From the NCBI GenBank assembly GCA_937926105.1, contig CALANS010000052.1, positions 1-20,756 of the forward strand: DNA of 20,756 nucleotides, written 5' to 3'. The translations under genes were made by a program, and so were the position numbers. This document shows, one piece after another, positions 1-7,358 of the stretch. Source of the stretch: an uncultured Actinomycetes bacterium (GTDB taxonomy: Bacteria; Actinomycetota; Actinomycetes; Mycobacteriales; Nakamurellaceae). The notes beneath the pieces are model-generated. The model saw only the letters and a list, made by a program, of their open reading frames with translations, searched no databases and was not told where the DNA came from. Every line of letters begins with the position of its first letter. Position 1 is the first letter of the stretch.

Positions 1-36
1 GAGATGCTGGTCGGAATCAAATAGCCCGAGTCTCCA

Positions 37-183
37 TCAAACCCAGGGCGGTTCAAGGTACCGGTCGTCGGTCATCAGCGCGGCAGTGCGTACCAGCTCG
101 GTAAAGTGCCGCTGGTGCAGTGACTCAGGGCTGGGCGCGGGCATGGTCGAGCCGCTCGCTGTCGCCGTGCTGCTCTGCGTCAT
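37..183 (-). CDS. Possible small protein, 48 aa, unknown function
   Basis: A short minus-strand frame of 48 codons that begins with ATG and ends at TGA. A GGGAG ribosome-binding-site-like sequence lies four bases before the ATG. Third codon positions are mostly G or C, as in real genes of this window. The C-terminal half contains a plausible amphipathic helix (LHQRHFTELVRTAALM). It lies downstream of the second substrate-binding-protein gene, after a strong hairpin, so it would need its own promoter. I do not recognise the family. It could be a chance ORF or the start of a longer gene disrupted in this strain. Confidence 0.35.
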   Translation of the reverse strand: MTQSSTATASGSTMPAPSPESLHQRHFTELVRTAALMTDDRYLEPPWV

Positions 184-305
184 GCCACTCCCAGCATCGC
201 CCTCGTCCGTCCGGCAGCGCCGCGGCCGCAGCCCCGGGTGGCCGTCACCGATACAGACGCCTGGGCCCGCAGAATCTCACGCCCCGCCCTCGAAGTCCGC
301 ACATG

Positions 306-349
306 CCGGAGATCCCCGGTCCGCAGGGGTGCGGTCCGGGGATCTCCGG
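306..349 (-). terminator. Hairpin terminator closing the osmoprotectant transporter operon
   Basis: Two 19-base arms (306-324 and 331-349) pair at 18 positions with a single T-T mismatch around a 6-base loop. The hairpin lies 24 bases beyond the stop codon of the last transporter gene. There is no U-tract, which is common for actinobacterial terminators. Confidence 0.7.
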
Positions 350-373
350 GTGGTGCCATGGCGGGAACGCGGG

Positions 374-1357
374 TCAGCCCAGCATGCCGTCCACGAAATC
401 CTGGTGGTCGGCCGCCCAGGCCCGCACACCCTCCTGGTACTTCCCGTCGCCGTAGTCCTGCAGCACGACCTTCTCCAGCGAGCTCAGCATGTCCGGATCC
501 ATGTGGAACTTCTTCACCGTGGCGATCAGGTTGGCGTGCGACGCGGCGAAATCCTTGCTCGCGACCTTGTGGGTGTGGTCGGGCTCGCCCATGCCCACCT
601 TGGGATCCTTGAGGTCCTTGATCGGGAAGGCGCTGTAGGCCCAGTGCGGGTGCCACAGCGTCACGACGATCGGCTGGTGGTCCTTGATGGCCTTCGTCAA
701 CGCGGACAGCATCGCCGGGGTGGACGAGGTCTTCAGCGTCCAGCCGGCCTTGTCCAGGCCGTATGCGGGCATCATGCGGGTCTTGGTCGTGTGGGTCAGG
801 CCGGCGCCCGGATCGATGCCAATGATGGTCTTGTCGACCTCGTCGCCGATGGATTTCAGGTCCGCGATGCTGTCGATGTCCATGTAATCCGGGACGACGA
901 GGGTGTTCTGCGTCTTGTCGTACCAGGCGCCGAGGTCCTCGATCTGGTCGCCGAATTGCTTCCAGTAGTCGGCGTGCGTGTTGGGCAGTGCCACGTCGAA
1001 GAACAGGTCGTAATCACCCGCCGACACGCCCTTGAAGATCGGCGCGATATCCAGCGTCGGAGTATCGACGCTGTAGCCCTCCTGCTCCAGCGCATATTTC
1101 CACAAGTTCGTCACCGCAATGTCTTCGGCCCAGCCGGCCGCGATCGGGATGGTGATCTCCTTGTCGCCGGAATCGCCTGCGGACGCACCGTCACCGGAGC
1201 GTGATGATGCTGCGCTGCCGCTCGGGGCACCAGGTCCACCGGCCCCGTCACTGCCCGGGTCTGCTGTGTTGCTGTTGCTGCCGCAGGCAGCGACCAAGCT
1301 GGCCGCCAGTGCCAGCGCGGCGCCGGCCGCGATCGTGCGTGCTTGTACTCGCCTCAT
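374..1357 (-). CDS. Osmoprotectant ABC transporter substrate-binding lipoprotein, second copy (OpuAC/ProX family)
   Basis: A membrane-tethered extracellular receptor for a quaternary ammonium compound such as glycine betaine or choline. The 327-residue protein has a signal peptide ending in lipobox LVAAC (lipidated Cys25), a short Gly/Ser/Asp linker, then an OpuAC-type fold: ITIPIAAGW, the LPNTHADYWKQF segment, DYMDIDS, and LWHPHWAY. I chose ATG at 1357 over the upstream ATG at 1378. It places the lipidated Cys at residue 25, exactly as in the upstream paralogue, and it has AGAGG 12 bases before it, also as in the paralogue. The gene is the last of the operon and is highly similar to its neighbour at 1534-2631. 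The key oddity is that the conserved Trp before LPNTH, one of the residues expected in the ligand-binding aromatic cage, is Ala123. The fold is certain; the ligand is inferred. Confidence 0.93.
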   Translation of the reverse strand: MRRVQARTIAAGAALALAASLVAACGSNSNTADPGSDGAGGPGAPSGSAASSRSGDGASAGDSGDKEITIPIAAGWAEDIAVTNLWKYALEQEGYSVDTPTLDIAPIFKGVSAGDYDLFFDVALPNTHADYWKQFGDQIEDLGAWYDKTQNTLVVPDYMDIDSIADLKSIGDEVDKTIIGIDPGAGLTHTTKTRMMPAYGLDKAGWTLKTSSTPAMLSALTKAIKDHQPIVVTLWHPHWAYSAFPIKDLKDPKVGMGEPDHTHKVASKDFAASHANLIATVKKFHMDPDMLSSLEKVVLQDYGDGKYQEGVRAWAADHQDFVDGMLG

Positions 1358-1459
1358 CGGTCGTTGTTTCCTCTTCATCGCTCGGACGATCTCGTCGGTC
1401 GTTCGCTGTTCGGCTGGACACCACCCCCCAGTGGCCGGGAATCCACACGTGAATTGGCA

Positions 1460-1498
1460 AGGTCCCCCGGGATCCGCGTGGCGGATCCCGGGGGACCT
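1460..1498 (-). terminator. Perfect 18-bp hairpin between the two substrate-binding-protein genes
   Basis: Arms 1460-1477 and 1481-1498 are perfectly complementary around a 3-base loop. The hairpin lies 36 bases after the stop of the first receptor gene and about 100 bases before the start of the second. It could be a partial terminator or an RNA-stability element setting the relative expression of the two receptors. No U-tract follows on the minus strand. Confidence 0.6.
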
Positions 1499-1533
1499 CT
1501 TACCGTGACGCCGAGCGCCTGACCCGAGGGCGA

Positions 1534-2631
1534 TCAGCCGCCGAGCAGGCCATCCACGAAGTCCTGGTTGTCGGCCGCCCAGGCCTTGACGCCCTCCTGG
1601 TACTTGCCGTCACCGTACTGCCGCAGTACCACGGTCTCCAGGTCGGTCAGGGTGTCCGGGTCCATCGTGAAGTTCTTGAGTGCGGCCACCAGGCCCGGGT
1701 CGGCCTTGGCGAAATCCTTGCTGCCGATCACGTGGATCTGGTCCGGCTTGCCCATTGCCCCCTTGGGATCCTTCAGATCCTTGATCGGGAATGCGCCGTA
1801 GGCCCAGTGCGGGCGCCACAGGGTGACGACGATCGGCTTCTTATCGTCGGTGGCCTTCTTCAGCGCCGCCAGCATGGCCGAGGTGGACGAGGTCTTCAGC
1901 GTCCAGTCGTCCAGTCCGTAGGCCGGCATCATGCTGTTCTGGGTGACGTCGGTCAGGCCGGCACCGGGGTCGATGCCGATGATGGTCTTGTCGACCTGGT
2001 CGCCGATGGACTTCAGCTGGTCCATCGAGTCGATGTCCATGTAGTCCGGCACCGCGATGGTCAGCGGGGCGCTGTCGTACCAGGTGCCGATGTCCTCGAC
2101 CTGGTCGCCGAACTGCTTCCAGTAGTTCTTGTGAGTGTTGGGCAGCCAGGTGTCGAAGAAGATGTCGTAATCGCCGCTGGCAACTCCCTTGAAGACCGGC
2201 GCGATGTCCAGGGTGGGCAGATCGACGGTGTAGCCCTTCTGCTCCAGCACGTACTTCCACAGGTTGCTGACCGCGACGTCCTCGTCCCAGCCCGCCGCGA
2301 TCGGAATCGTGATGTCCTTCTTGGTGTCCTTCGACAGGTCGATGGGGCCGCCGGCCTCGCCGCTGGGCACGCTGCCCGTCTCGCTGCTGGCCCCGCCGCT
2401 CGGTTCGGAACCGGTCTGGCTGCTGGCCCCGCCGGTTTCGCCGCTGGGCGCGGCGTCGCTGCTGGGCGCGGCGTCGCTGCTGGGCGCTCCACCGGCGTCA
2501 CTGCTGGGCGCACCGCCGGTGTTGCTCGCTCCGCCGCCCCCGTCGCCGGAGCTGCCACATGCCGCTACCAGGCTGGCGGCCAGGGCAATGGCTGCCCCCG
2601 CTGCGACGGCTCGTATCCTCACTCGCTTCAT
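1534..2631 (-). CDS. Osmoprotectant ABC transporter substrate-binding lipoprotein, first copy (OpuAC/ProX family)
   Basis: The main extracellular receptor of the transporter: a 365-residue lipoprotein with lipobox LVAAC (Cys25). A low-complexity linker of about 75 residues (repeats of APSSDA and related Ser/Gly/Glu units, encoded by short GC-rich tandem repeats around 2441-2520) spaces the binding domain from the membrane. The OpuAC-type domain follows, from about residue 107. It keeps the cage Trp in the DTWLPNTH motif (Trp162) and the later LWRPHW motif. The open frame extends upstream into the permease gene, but ATG 2631 is preferred: it follows AGAGG at 11 bases and makes a proper signal peptide. 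The gene is 64 bases downstream of the permease and clearly in the same operon. It differs from the second copy mainly in linker length and in keeping the Trp. The likely ligand is glycine betaine or a related compound. Confidence 0.95.
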   Translation of the reverse strand: MKRVRIRAVAAGAAIALAASLVAACGSSGDGGGGASNTGGAPSSDAGGAPSSDAAPSSDAAPSGETGGASSQTGSEPSGGASSETGSVPSGEAGGPIDLSKDTKKDITIPIAAGWDEDVAVSNLWKYVLEQKGYTVDLPTLDIAPVFKGVASGDYDIFFDTWLPNTHKNYWKQFGDQVEDIGTWYDSAPLTIAVPDYMDIDSMDQLKSIGDQVDKTIIGIDPGAGLTDVTQNSMMPAYGLDDWTLKTSSTSAMLAALKKATDDKKPIVVTLWRPHWAYGAFPIKDLKDPKGAMGKPDQIHVIGSKDFAKADPGLVAALKNFTMDPDTLTDLETVVLRQYGDGKYQEGVKAWAADNQDFVDGLLGG

Positions 2632-2695
2632 CAGTGTCAATACCTCTTCGCGTTTCGTGTCAGTGCGGTGGTCGTCGGTCGCGTTGGCCAGCCGA

Positions 2696-3583
2696 TCACC
2701 TCCCGGCCCGTGCGGTCGCTCGAGATGCCCTGGCCACGGCGGACCGGTCTCCGAGGCCGGCGCTGAGTCGATCCAGGAAGATCGCCAGGATGACCACGGC
2801 GAGGCCGCCCGCGAAGCCCTTACCGACATTCAGCTGGGTGATCGCCCCGTAGATGGGCGCGCCCAGGCCGCCGGCTCCGACCATGCCCGCGATGACCACC
2901 ATAGACAACGCCAGCATGATGACCTGGTTCACCCCGGCCATGATGGTCGGCATGGCCAGTGGAATCTGGATCCGGGTGAGAATACTCGATGGCGCCGTCC
3001 CGAAAGCCTGCCCTGCCTCGACCATCTCGCTGTCCACCTGACGAATACCTAGTTCCGTCAACCGGACTCCCGGCGGCATGGAGAAGATGATCGTCGCGAT
3101 GATGCCCGGGACGACACCGACCGAGAAGAAAAACAGCGCCGGAAGCAGGTAGACGAACGCCGGCAGCGTCTGCATGAAGTCCATGACGGGTTTGATGACC
3201 TTCGAGGCGACTCCGCTTCGGGCCGCCAGGATTCCGAGTGGAATGGCGATGATCATCGCGATGGATCCGGACACGATGACCAGGGCCAGCGTGTCCATCG
3301 CGTCCTTCCAGTACCGCATGCTCTGGATGACGAGCATGCCGACGATGGTGAACACGGTCAATTGCCAGCCGCGCAGCACGAATGCCAGGGCGGCGAGAAT
3401 GACGACCATCACCAGTGCCGGGACCGCGTTCAGGCCGGTCGACAGCCAGTCGTTCAGGCTTTCCAACACGGTGCTGATGAGGTCGAGAAGGCCCTGGAGG
3501 TTGTCCTGTACCCAGTCGACGAGATCGCTGAACCAATTGCCGATCGGGATCTGCGGGATGATGCCCTCGTCCAGGAAGCTCAC
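2696..3583 (-). CDS. Osmoprotectant ABC transporter permease (ProW/OpuAB family)
   Basis: The integral membrane subunit that forms the path for betaine-type solutes. It has 295 residues, with an N-terminal amphipathic stretch (about 1-50) followed by several hydrophobic segments from about residue 55 on. The permease coupling loop is visible as EAGQAFGTAPSS followed by IPLAMPTIMAG, matching the EAA motif of binding-protein-dependent permeases that contacts the ATPase. The ATG overlaps the stop of the upstream ATPase gene by four bases (ATGA), so translation is likely coupled. The length is normal for the family. Substrate class is inferred from the operon partners. Confidence 0.95.
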   Translation of the reverse strand: MSFLDEGIIPQIPIGNWFSDLVDWVQDNLQGLLDLISTVLESLNDWLSTGLNAVPALVMVVILAALAFVLRGWQLTVFTIVGMLVIQSMRYWKDAMDTLALVIVSGSIAMIIAIPLGILAARSGVASKVIKPVMDFMQTLPAFVYLLPALFFFSVGVVPGIIATIIFSMPPGVRLTELGIRQVDSEMVEAGQAFGTAPSSILTRIQIPLAMPTIMAGVNQVIMLALSMVVIAGMVGAGGLGAPIYGAITQLNVGKGFAGGLAVVILAIFLDRLSAGLGDRSAVARASRATARAGR

Positions 3584-4854
3584 GCCGTCACCCCATTCGA
3601 GCCAGTGTGGGCGCTCACCAGGCGGGCATCGCCATTGATTGGTGAACCGTTCCCCTCGGAGTCGGCGACCCTGCTACCGAGCGCGTTCAACAGGGTCACC
3701 GTGGCGATCACGCCGAGCAGCCGCTGATTCTCCGCGACGACGGGCAGCGGGATGTCCCGCTCGGCCGCGTCCAGGAACAGGTCTGCGACCGCGGTATCCG
3801 GTGGCACGGTAGGAAAGTCGGTGCGCACCAGACCGTCCAGCGTGTCCCGGCCCGCGCGGACCGCATCGGCGATGTCGGACTCCAGCACCACGCCGCGCAG
3901 CGTGCGATCCCGGCCCACCACGAACAGTTCGTCCAGCTGATGCTCGCGCATCAGCCGGTGCGCCACCCGTGGGCCCTGTTCGGACCCGAGCACCGCGGCC
4001 GGTTTCTCCATGACGGAACCGGCCGTGAGGACGCGGGTGCGGTCCACATCGGCGACGAACTGCGCCACGTAGTCGTTGGCGGGGTCGTTGAGAATCTGCT
4101 CGGCGGAACCGATCTGCACGATCCGGCCGTCACGCATCATGGCGATCCGGTCGCCCATCCGCATCGCCTCATTCAGGTCGTGCGTGATGAACAAGATCGT
4201 CTTTCCTAGCTGGCTCTGCAGTTCGATGAGCTGGTCCTGCATCTCGCGCCGGATCAGCGGATCAAGCGCGCTGAACGCCTCGTCCATCAGCATGATGTCG
4301 GTGCCGGCGGCGAGAGCCCGGGCCAAGCCGACTCGTTGCCGCATGCCGCCGGACAGCTGGCCGGGCAGCGAATCCTCCCAGCCCTTCAGGCCGACCAGCT
4401 CCAGCGCGTGCGTGGCCTTCGACTCACGCTCGTCCCGGGCGACGCCCTGAACTCGCAGCCCGTAGGCGGCATTCTCGCCGACGGTGCGGTGCGGGAATAG
4501 CGCGAAGTGCTGGAAGACCATGCTGATCTTCTCCCGGCGCACCGCGCGGAGCTCCTTGGTGCTGACCTTCGTGATGTCGGTGCCGCCGATGAGCATCTCG
4601 CCGGAAGTGGGTTCCATCAGGCCATTGACGGCTCGGATCAGGGTCGACTTGCCGGACCCTGACAGTCCCATGACGACGAAGATCTCGGCGGGCCGGACGT
4701 CGAATGAGGCGTCGATGACCGCGGCCGTGAGGCCTTCCCCGCGCAATTCCTCGCGCGTGGCACCGCTCTTGAGCCGCTCGACGGCCCGTTCGGCGCCGCG
4801 GCCGAACACCTTGAAGATCTCGCGTGCTTCTATTGCTGCTTCGGTGGCAGGCAC
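3580..4854 (-). CDS. Osmoprotectant ABC transporter ATP-binding protein with CBS domains (ProV/OpuAA family)
   Basis: A cytoplasmic ATPase that powers uptake of betaine-type solutes. The 424-residue protein has Walker A GLSGSGKST (63-71), Q-loop Gln115, signature LSGGMRQ (167-173), Walker B IMLMDEAFSALD (187-198) and switch His225. A tandem CBS region follows (about 285-400), which in OpuA-type transporters senses ionic strength or nucleotides. The N-terminal segment with FKVFG and a helical insert before the ATPase core is typical of ProV. The start is GTG at 4854 with GGGAG four bases upstream. It is the first gene of a four-gene minus-strand operon. Osmotic regulation is likely from family knowledge but no operator was identified. 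Confidence 0.96.
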   Translation of the reverse strand: MPATEAAIEAREIFKVFGRGAERAVERLKSGATREELRGEGLTAAVIDASFDVRPAEIFVVMGLSGSGKSTLIRAVNGLMEPTSGEMLIGGTDITKVSTKELRAVRREKISMVFQHFALFPHRTVGENAAYGLRVQGVARDERESKATHALELVGLKGWEDSLPGQLSGGMRQRVGLARALAAGTDIMLMDEAFSALDPLIRREMQDQLIELQSQLGKTILFITHDLNEAMRMGDRIAMMRDGRIVQIGSAEQILNDPANDYVAQFVADVDRTRVLTAGSVMEKPAAVLGSEQGPRVAHRLMREHQLDELFVVGRDRTLRGVVLESDIADAVRAGRDTLDGLVRTDFPTVPPDTAVADLFLDAAERDIPLPVVAENQRLLGVIATVTLLNALGSRVADSEGNGSPINGDARLVSAHTGSNGVTA

Positions 4855-5114
4855 AATGCTCCCGGTATCGATCGCCCGTAGGCGGCGCTGTCTCGTATGT
4901 GTCTTGTGTCGTGGATGAAGCCAGCCGGTAACGCTAGCACTGTCGCCGTCCTGCGACGAATCGCGCCAGCCGGATGGGTGACCTATAACACCGGTGGATC
5001 AGCGTCATCGCCTAGACTGGCAAGGGTTTTGGTGCGAGTCTCGGGCTTTCGCCAGGCTACCGGGGTGTCGTGACCTATCGGTGACATTGACGTGCTACGG
5101 CGAAGGGCGATCTG

Positions 5115-5912
5115 ATGGCTGGCGCGCAGTGGGATCCATCACGCTACGAACGGTTCTCGGGGCACCGATCCCGGCCGTTCGCCGATCTGCTGGCGCGCGT
5201 CGGCGCGGACGAGCCGCGGCTGGTCGTCGACCTTGGTTGCGGCACCGGCACGATGACGATGCGCGCCGCGAGTCGCTGGCCGACGGCGCGCGTTGTCGGG
5301 ATCGACTCGTCACCGACGATGCTGCAGCGGGCACGCGAGCTGGACTCGGCAGGCCGGGTCCAGTGGATGCAGGCCGACATCGCCGACTGGGACGTGCGTT
5401 CGGCTGGCGAACCGGATGTGGTTCTGTCCAACGCTGCGCTGCAATGGGTTCCGGGGCATCGCGAGCTGATTTCCCGGTGGTGCCGGCAGTTACGCGACGG
5501 ATCGTGGTTCGCACTGCAGGTGCCGGGCAACTTCGACGCACCCTCGCACCGGTCGGTCGCCGAGGCGGCGGCTGCACATCCACGGCATGCACAGCTGGTC
5601 CCGCTGCTGCCGGTCGACCCCGTCGGTCAGCCCGCGGACTACGCGGAGTTGCTGGCCGACGGTTGCCAGCATGTCGACGTCTGGGAGACCACGTACCTGC
5701 AGATCCTGGATCCGGCGGGGGAGAGCGCAGATCCGGTGCTGGACTGGCTGCGTGGCACCACCCTGCTACCGCTGTTGGCCGTGCTGGACGACGCCGATCG
5801 GCGGGCATTCCTGGACGACCTGTCCGGCCGACTGGTCCGCGCGTACCCGCGCCGCCGGTACGGGGTGCCGTTTGCATTCCGCCGCATCTTCGCCGTCGGC
5901 CAGCGGGGCTGA
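5115..5912 (+). CDS. tam: Trans-aconitate 2-methyltransferase
   Basis: A SAM-dependent methyltransferase that esterifies trans-aconitate, a by-product that inhibits the citric-acid-cycle enzyme aconitase. The 265-residue cytoplasmic protein has the SAM-binding glycine motif VVDLGCGTG (37-45), the acidic end of strand 2 (GIDSSPTML), and the Tam-family blocks SNAALQWVPGH, QVPGNFDAPSH and DVWETTYLQ. Length and motif order match mycobacterial Tam proteins as I remember them. The start ATG follows GAAGGG by eight bases. It is transcribed away from the transporter operon across a 260-base gap and converges with the response regulator gene 21 bases downstream. A possible -10 (TAGACT, near 5013) and a TTGACG near 5087 are seen, but no promoter is assigned. 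Confidence 0.92.
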   Translation: MAGAQWDPSRYERFSGHRSRPFADLLARVGADEPRLVVDLGCGTGTMTMRAASRWPTARVVGIDSSPTMLQRARELDSAGRVQWMQADIADWDVRSAGEPDVVLSNAALQWVPGHRELISRWCRQLRDGSWFALQVPGNFDAPSHRSVAEAAAAHPRHAQLVPLLPVDPVGQPADYAELLADGCQHVDVWETTYLQILDPAGESADPVLDWLRGTTLLPLLAVLDDADRRAFLDDLSGRLVRAYPRRRYGVPFAFRRIFAVGQRG

Positions 5913-5933
5913 GCGCCGCCGGCCCGGCTCGGT

Positions 5934-6722
5934 TCAGCCCGCCGGCTTGAGCACGTAGCCGAAACCCCGCACGGTGTGGATCATCGGCGTGCGGCCGGCG
6001 TCGATCTTCTTACGCAGGTAGGAGATGTACAGCTCGACGATGTTGGCCTGGCCGCCGAAGTCGTAGTTCCACACTCGATCCAGGATCTGCGCCTTGGACA
6101 GCACCCGGCGGGGGTTGCGCATCAAGAAGCGCAGCAGCTCGAACTCGGTGGCCGTGAGGTGCACCTGATCCTGGCTGCGGCGGACCTCATGGGTGTCCTC
6201 ATCCAGACGGAGATCGCCCACGGTGATGATGGAGTCGGTGGTGTCGCCGGCATGCGAGCGCCGCAGCAGGGCGTGCAGCCGCAGGACCAGTTCCTCGACG
6301 GAAAACGGCTTGGTGACGTAGTCGTCACCGCCGGCGGTCAACCCGGCGATCCGGTTCTCGACGCCGTCCCGGGCAGCCAAGAACAGCACGGGCAGCCGCT
6401 CGGTGTGGCTGCGCAGCCGGCGCAACGCCTCCAGGCCATCCATGTCTGGCAGGGTGACGTCGAGTACGGCCAGATCCGGCCGGAACTCGTCAGCCAGCGC
6501 CATCGCGGTGGCCCCGTTACCGGCGGATCGCACCTCCCACCCCTCGCAGCCCAGGGCCAGCGACAGCAGCTCGGACAGGGTGGGCTCGTCGTCGACGACC
6601 AGCACCCGGACGGGCGCGTCGGCCCGGGAGTGTGCCGTGCGGGAGGCCGCACGTGGCCGCGGCCGACCGCCTGACTGCGACACAGGGCTGGTGAGGGAGG
6701 CGACCGGCGCGCTGGTACTCAT
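5934..6722 (-). CDS. OmpR/PhoB-type response regulator, no adjacent histidine kinase
   Basis: A DNA-binding transcriptional regulator of 262 residues. After a low-complexity N-terminal extension of about 36 residues comes a receiver domain with acidic pair DDE (44-46), phospho-acceptor Asp88 (VLDVTLPDMDG) and Lys138 (TKPF). A C-terminal winged helix (about 165-262) ends in ELYISYLRKKID and HTVRGFGYVLKP. The switch position that is usually Thr or Ser is Ala116 in FLAARD. No kinase gene lies on either side, so it is an orphan in this window. It lies 75 bases downstream of the carbonic anhydrase gene on the same strand and may be co-transcribed. The DNA-binding domain resembles mycobacterial PhoP and TrcR-type regulators, but I cannot assign an orthologue. 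Confidence 0.93.
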   Translation of the reverse strand: MSTSAPVASLTSPVSQSGGRPRPRAASRTAHSRADAPVRVLVVDDEPTLSELLSLALGCEGWEVRSAGNGATAMALADEFRPDLAVLDVTLPDMDGLEALRRLRSHTERLPVLFLAARDGVENRIAGLTAGGDDYVTKPFSVEELVLRLHALLRRSHAGDTTDSIITVGDLRLDEDTHEVRRSQDQVHLTATEFELLRFLMRNPRRVLSKAQILDRVWNYDFGGQANIVELYISYLRKKIDAGRTPMIHTVRGFGYVLKPAG

Positions 6723-6797
6723 ACCCCGGATGGTTCGCGCCCGGGGTGTGGCCGGTCGACGAACCGTCTGTGAATCCGCTATGAGGGCGCGGTGCGG

Positions 6798-7298
6798 TCA
6801 GGCGATCGGTTCCAGCAGGCCGGTGTCCACGTCGTAGCGGAATGCTCCCACCCGCACGGTGTCCGGGATGAGCGGGTGACTGCGCACCCGGTGCACGTCC
6901 TCCAGCAGGGCGGCGCGCTGATCCTCGATCATGCCGATCGTCATCCAGGTGGTGTCCTGTCCGGTGCTGTCGGCCAGTCGCTGGCGCATCTGCTGCTCGG
7001 TCGACGAGCCCATCGCGCACCGGGTGTGCTCGACGATCATCACCCGGTCGACGTTGAGCAGGTGGACGCTCAGAACCAGTGCGATCAGCACCGGGTCGGT
7101 GACGCGCCCGCCGGGGTTGCGCAGGATCTTGGCATCACCATGCCGCATGCCGATCATCCGCAGCGGGTCGATGCGAGAGTCCATGCAGGTCACCATGGCC
7201 ACGCCGGCCCGGGCGATGCCGTCGAACCCGCCCAGGTCGAAGTCCGCGGCGAAGGTGCGGTTCGCGTCGAGCAGGTCATCAAACCCAGATCCGGTCAT
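6798..7298 (-). CDS. Short beta-class carbonic anhydrase
   Basis: A zinc enzyme that interconverts carbon dioxide and bicarbonate. The 166-residue protein contains the beta-class signature CMDSR (Cys38, Asp40, Arg42) and HTRC (His91, Cys94), giving the Cys-His-Cys zinc ligands and the Asp-Arg dyad. Length and layout match the short mycobacterial enzyme of the Rv1284 type rather than the longer plant-like forms. No signal peptide is present, so it is cytoplasmic. The ATG at 7298 is 60 bases from the divergent sedolisin gene, so the two probably have back-to-back promoters. A weak GGGGA lies about 12 bases before the start. Confidence 0.93.
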   Translation of the reverse strand: MTGSGFDDLLDANRTFAADFDLGGFDGIARAGVAMVTCMDSRIDPLRMIGMRHGDAKILRNPGGRVTDPVLIALVLSVHLLNVDRVMIVEHTRCAMGSSTEQQMRQRLADSTGQDTTWMTIGMIEDQRAALLEDVHRVRSHPLIPDTVRVGAFRYDVDTGLLEPIA

Positions 7299-7358
7299 GG
7301 ATGCACGTTATCCCCGGTCCGTCGCGCCGTTGTCGGAGGGCGGGCGCACGATGGCGTC

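Noticed and set aside
86..1204. Long plus-strand ORF opposite the second receptor gene
   Set aside because: It is the antisense of a clear lipoprotein gene; its Arg/Val/Gly-rich translation has no recognisable domain and reflects GC-rich codons.
2441..2520. Short tandem repeats suggesting a CRISPR or regulatory array
   Set aside because: They are in-frame codon repeats for the Ser/Ala/Asp linker of a lipoprotein, without spacers.
1732..2766. Long plus-strand ORF opposite the first receptor gene
   Set aside because: Antisense shadow of the receptor gene; its repeats come from the low-complexity linker of the real protein.
4855..5114. Candidate sigma-70 promoters in the divergent gap (for example TGCTAGCGT on the minus strand near 4935)
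   Set aside because: No convincing -35/-10 pair with correct spacing; too weak to annotate in GC-rich DNA.
4994..5950. Overlapping ORF covering the methyltransferase
   Set aside because: Arg-rich translation in another frame of the tam gene, which has full family motifs.
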